64,000 nt of DNA from Glandiceps talaboti (taxonomy: Eukaryota; Hemichordata; Enteropneusta; Spengelidae), in the NCBI RefSeq assembly GCF_964340395.1, contig NC_135567.1, forward strand, positions 5,394,899-5,458,898, given 5' to 3'. The notes beneath the pieces are model-generated. The model did not search any database, was not told the DNA's origin, and saw nothing but the letters and a program-made list of their open reading frames with translations. The position numbers and the translations under genes are program-made. Positions 60,558 to 64,000 of the stretch are shown piece after piece. Numbering within the stretch: position 1 is the first letter of the stretch; each line of letters starts with the position of its first letter.

Positions 60558-60665
60558 TAGCACAACTGAACCAATAAGGTTCAGTAGTGTTGTAGGCGTG
60601 GCAAAGTGTCTGTATGTCTGTATGTGTGCATGTGTCTGTGACACTGTGCATTTGACACTGTATCA
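60558..60665 (-). repeat. Inverted TAGCACAACTG-family element, 3' end portion
   Basis: Opens TAGCACAACTG with the hairpin CTGAACC/GGTTCAG at 60566-60584 and a GTCTGTATG tract, the reverse of the family's 3' end. It is interrupted at about 60666 by the non-LTR element and resumes at 61790. Confidence 0.8.
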
Positions 60666-61790
60666 CACAACCAACTCTTACTCAAATTAGCACAATATGG
60701 TGTAGATGGTAAAATCAACAAATGTCTCATTTCATTCCTAAAAGAAAGTAAACAACGGGTTGTAGTGGATGGAGAACATTCCACATGGGCAGATATGGAA
60801 TCAGGCATCCCACAGGGAACAGTACTCGGACCACTGTTATTTCTCATATACATAAACGACCTACATGAAAACTTACACTCAACTGTACGACTGTTTGCAG
60901 ATTGACTGCATAATTTATAGAAACATCAATAGTAAACATGACACTAAAACACTCCAGGAAGACCTAGACACACTATCTGAATGGGAAACCAAGTGGCAAA
61001 TGAAATTCAATCCAGATAAATGTTATGTATTACAAATTCCATCATCATCAAGGTCAGAAATCATCACCAAATATGTATTAGACAACTCTATTTTACAGGA
61101 GACAAAAATTCACCCATATCTAGGGGTGTAGACATTCATCAAAATCTCAAATGGAACACCGTCATGTAAACAGAATAACAACATCCTCTGCAGGACGAAC
61201 CCTTGGTTTCATTCGCAGGAACCTAGGCTCATGTACAAGATCAAATAAAAAAGCAGCATACATCTCTCAGGCCAACCCTAGAGTACTGCTCTGCAGTGTG
61301 GGATAACTACACTAAAGAATTAGTACAAAAAGTAGGCAAAATACAGAGAAGGGCAGCAAGAATGGTCTACAACAACTATGACTGGAAAACGAGTGTAACA
61401 GAACTCAGAAATGAATTGGAATAGGAGAATCTATCAACGAGAACGAGAACATCAACACTTAGCATATTAGACAAAGCCACAAGGGGCCATTTGGCACTGC
61501 TGGTACAAAACTACCTGTCACCAACTCAATGACAAACTCGGCATACACACTCTAAAAGCTTCATACAACACCAGGCACGCATACACTGTCACAAATACTC
61601 AATTTATTCCACGGACCATCAGATATAGTCAACATAACAGATTCAGAACAATTCAAACAAGCATAATCAACATTCAACAGAACACAGGACAACAACATCA
61701 AGGACTAATAACAATCATTGCGCACATCACATCCTACTCGTTTTGTTCCACTAGGGACGTTGAGTAGTATCCTAAAGAAGAAGAAAAAAG
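60666..61790 (+). pseudogene. CR1-like non-LTR fragment inserted in a repeat copy
   Basis: Coding starts mid-RT: LLKLAQYGVDGK, then KQRVVVDG, SGIPQGTVLGPLLFLIYIND and LFAD followed by a one-base insertion that breaks the FADD catalytic box (about 60898-60905). The frame then reads WQMKFNPDKC and HPYLGV to 61131, and further shifted pieces follow: NLKWNTHVNRI, GFIRRNLG, RPTLEYCSAVWDNYT and KIQRRAARMVYN. The 3' end is 'gttgagtagtatcctaaag' plus an AAG-rich tail at 61773-61790. 5'-truncated, several frameshifts, inactive. Confidence 0.8.
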
Positions 61791-62310
61791 TGTGGATGGA
61801 TATGCCAAAGGGATAAAAATGTGTCTTTATGGTCAAAAATTTTTAATTTCCAAAACTACTCCGCAGATTGGGCTGAAATTTAATGGGGATGCATCTATGG
61901 GTGTACAGTTAACGAAATAGTAAGCATATAATGATCTCATCAGCGATATGCAAGTTAGGTGTAAAAATGTGAATTTTGGTCAAAAATGTATATCTCAAAA
62001 AGTACTTGGTTAATGAGACTGAAACTTGGTGAGATGTTTCTAGAAGTGTTACGCTGCAGATTTTCTTCAAAATATTTTGGCACAATTGGCCCTGGCAACC
62101 ATGACCACGGCCTTAGCAACAACCAAATAGCAGTATATTTTGGTAAAAAATAATAATATCATCTACTAGGCGAGTAAACATTCACAAAGATAACAGGGAT
62201 TCTTAGACAAGCTTGAACAAACATTCAAAAGGTGTATGCAAATATGCCTAGCAGCAAAACCACGCCCATAGCAACAGCCAAATAATAATGTATATTGGAA
62301 AGATAACTGA
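61790..62310 (-). repeat. Inverted TAGCACAACTG-family element, remaining portion
   Basis: Reverse complement of the 'ttgaccaaaa', 'tttcagcccaatctgc', 'aagtactttttgagatata' and GGGCGTGG modules seen at 35860-36250. It continues the copy begun at 60558 on the far side of the non-LTR insertion. The 5' end is lost near 62310. Confidence 0.8.
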
Positions 62311-63160
62311 TCATTAGACAAATGAATATAATTTTATACATACTGTATATTAATTTTACAAAATCACAAAGACAGTGAGACTTGCAAAAATATAAAGGAA
62401 ATTGAACTGTAATTCTTCTTTGGAAATTTAACATGTGAAGAAAGATAATGGTAAGCTTTAACAAGGGAATCTTACTTCACAAGAGCTTATTAGACATTTT
62501 AATGAAATAGTTCCTATTATTACACAAGTCAAGCTAGATTTTTGACGTTTCCAAATTTGTTTATGTAGTCTACAAAGTACCTTTTTCTGAGTAGAGTGAA
62601 TGGGCACTTGTCTAAGTTCAGTTTCAATTTCTGAATTCAAAGTTCCTTAAAGATAGTATAATATCATCCATGTCATAGCTTCATGTCAATCATTGATGGA
62701 GTTCAATCCTATTTCATGAGAAATGACAGTATGTACATTTGTATATTTTTATATTGATATGTATAGTGTTATATTCTGATCACAGTAACTCTAGTATATA
62801 TCTTATAGAATATGTAGCATGAATCCCTGACAATAAATACACTCAAGATCATAGTTTTTGAAAAATAAGTGTATGTACCACCATTACAATTGAATCATTG
62901 ATTTTTCATGCTTTGAATATGCAAAATACAGTACCAACAATCAAAATAATATTAATTTTTGAGTTGTCACTAAGTGTTTACTTACTGGCTATTTCGTATG
63001 GACTTTGCATACAATGCAGAGCAATAGGATGTCAACAACACAAAATAATGCTAAGCTAGACAATACAGTTAGTCAAAGTAAATTGTGATTCTCCCCTCAT
63101 CCAATTTCCTAAAATATAGCCCCCCCCCCCAAAAAAAAAAAAAAAAAAAAAAATTTCTAA
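62311..63160. other. Non-coding stretch ending in homopolymers
   Basis: Nothing recognised except C10 followed by about 23 A at 63121-63153 and another C-run plus (CA)n at 63186-63212. Confidence 0.55.
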
Positions 63161-64000
63161 CGAGCAGTCATCAGATATGACTCAGCCCCCCCCCCCCCCA
63201 CACACACACACAATAGGTGTTTTCAGATAATTGCACGCCACAAGTCATGGTAGTGTGATGTATTATAGTGGCAATGGCATTGTAGGACAACTGTTCAATT
63301 GATTCAATATTTGCATCCATTTTTTGAATGTTTATTTATTTGTCTATTAATCCCTCGTTATTTTTCAGTGATCATTTGGCTGTTGTCATGGGTGCTGTAT
63401 AGTTGCTAGGCACATTTACATACATTTTTGAATGTTATTCAATTGTCTATTAATACATATCGTTATCTTCGTTATACTGGATTGTTTGGTTGTTGCTATG
63501 GGTGTGGTCCTGTTGCTAGGTACATTTACATACATTTGTTGCATGTTTATTCAAATGTCTAGTATATATCACCTGTTATCTTTGCAATATACATGATCAT
63601 TTGGCTGTTGCTATGGGCGTGGTCTTATTGCTAGGTTAATTTGCATACATTTTTAAACAATGTTGTTCACTTGTCTAAAATCCCTGTTGTCATCTTTGTG
63701 AAAAACGTTTGGCTGTTGCCATGGGTGTGGTCATGGTTGCTAAGGAGATTTGCATACATTCTTTGAATGTTTACTCATTTGCCTACCTGATGATGTTGTT
63801 ATTTGACCAAAACACACTGCCATTTGGTTGTTGCTATGTCATTGTTGCGAGGGCAAAAATGTTTTACAGAACATCTGCAGAATAACAATTTTAAGAACAT
63901 TCCAACCAAATTTCAGGCCAAGCTGCATTTTAACTTTTTTGACCAAAAATCATGATTTTGACCCAAAACTGGCTCTAAGTCGGCTAAATTGCATCGTATC
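63161..64000 (+). repeat. TAGCACAACTG-family copy running off the window
   Basis: Upstream flank as at 21595-21690, then CAATGGCATTGTAGGACAAC at 63272-63291, four or more GGGCGTGG-type modules and the start of the 'ttgaccaaaa' block. It is cut by the window end. Confidence 0.8.

Overview
This window is AT-rich animal nuclear DNA, most likely from a marine invertebrate (deuterostome or lophotrochozoan; I cannot fix the species). The evidence is spliced single-ankyrin-repeat exons with GT/AG borders, many non-LTR retrotransposons of CR1/L2/jockey type, a Penelope-like element, hammerhead ribozymes, a 53-bp satellite, long (TA)n and (CT)n tracts and several miniature inverted-repeat elements. 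Nothing looks bacterial: there are no operons and no ribosome-binding sites.

Host gene content is sparse and lies on the minus strand. Two 99-nt, phase 0 exons, at 42428-42526 and 1567-1665, each encode exactly one ankyrin repeat cut at the same point of the repeat, so they can join without breaking the repeat register. A candidate first coding exon (49576-49629, also phase 0) lies upstream. The simplest reading, an inference, is one ankyrin-repeat gene whose roughly 41-kb intron holds most of the window.

Region by region. 1-6.0 kb: unique DNA with the ankyrin exon, then (CT)n. 6.5-10.3 kb: a minus-strand retroelement tail, then a plus-strand non-LTR element whose ORF1 opens with a 2A-like GDIELNPGP motif and whose ORF2 is cut off after the endonuclease by a dispersed repeat. 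11.0-17.0 kb: three more non-LTR fragments, a (TA)n block with a hammerhead ribozyme, and a 788-bp inverted-repeat element. 18.3-20.2 kb: two decayed coding regions I cannot name. 22.4-23.4 kb: a broken SWIM/YqaJ-type gene. 24.2-27.1 kb: three different foldback elements embedded in (TA)n, one with a near-perfect hammerhead ribozyme, then about 1.9 kb of 53-bp satellite. 29.0-29.8 kb: a non-LTR tail. 31.3-33.1 kb: a Penelope-like element between direct repeats. 36.8-39.9 kb: an L2-clade element with a 1010-codon open ORF2 and all catalytic motifs. 44.2-48.9 kb: a decayed non-LTR element with a PHD-type finger in ORF1. 53-64 kb: mainly copies of a 1.2-kb family with TAGCACAACTG sub-terminal inverted repeats, one of them split by a non-LTR insertion.

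The most coherent story is the retroelement and ribozyme system: hammerhead motifs sit in foldback structures lodged in TA microsatellites, and the same window holds a Penelope-like reverse transcriptase, the class known to carry such ribozymes. Frames, splice sites and stems were read by eye; no search, alignment or folding program was run.
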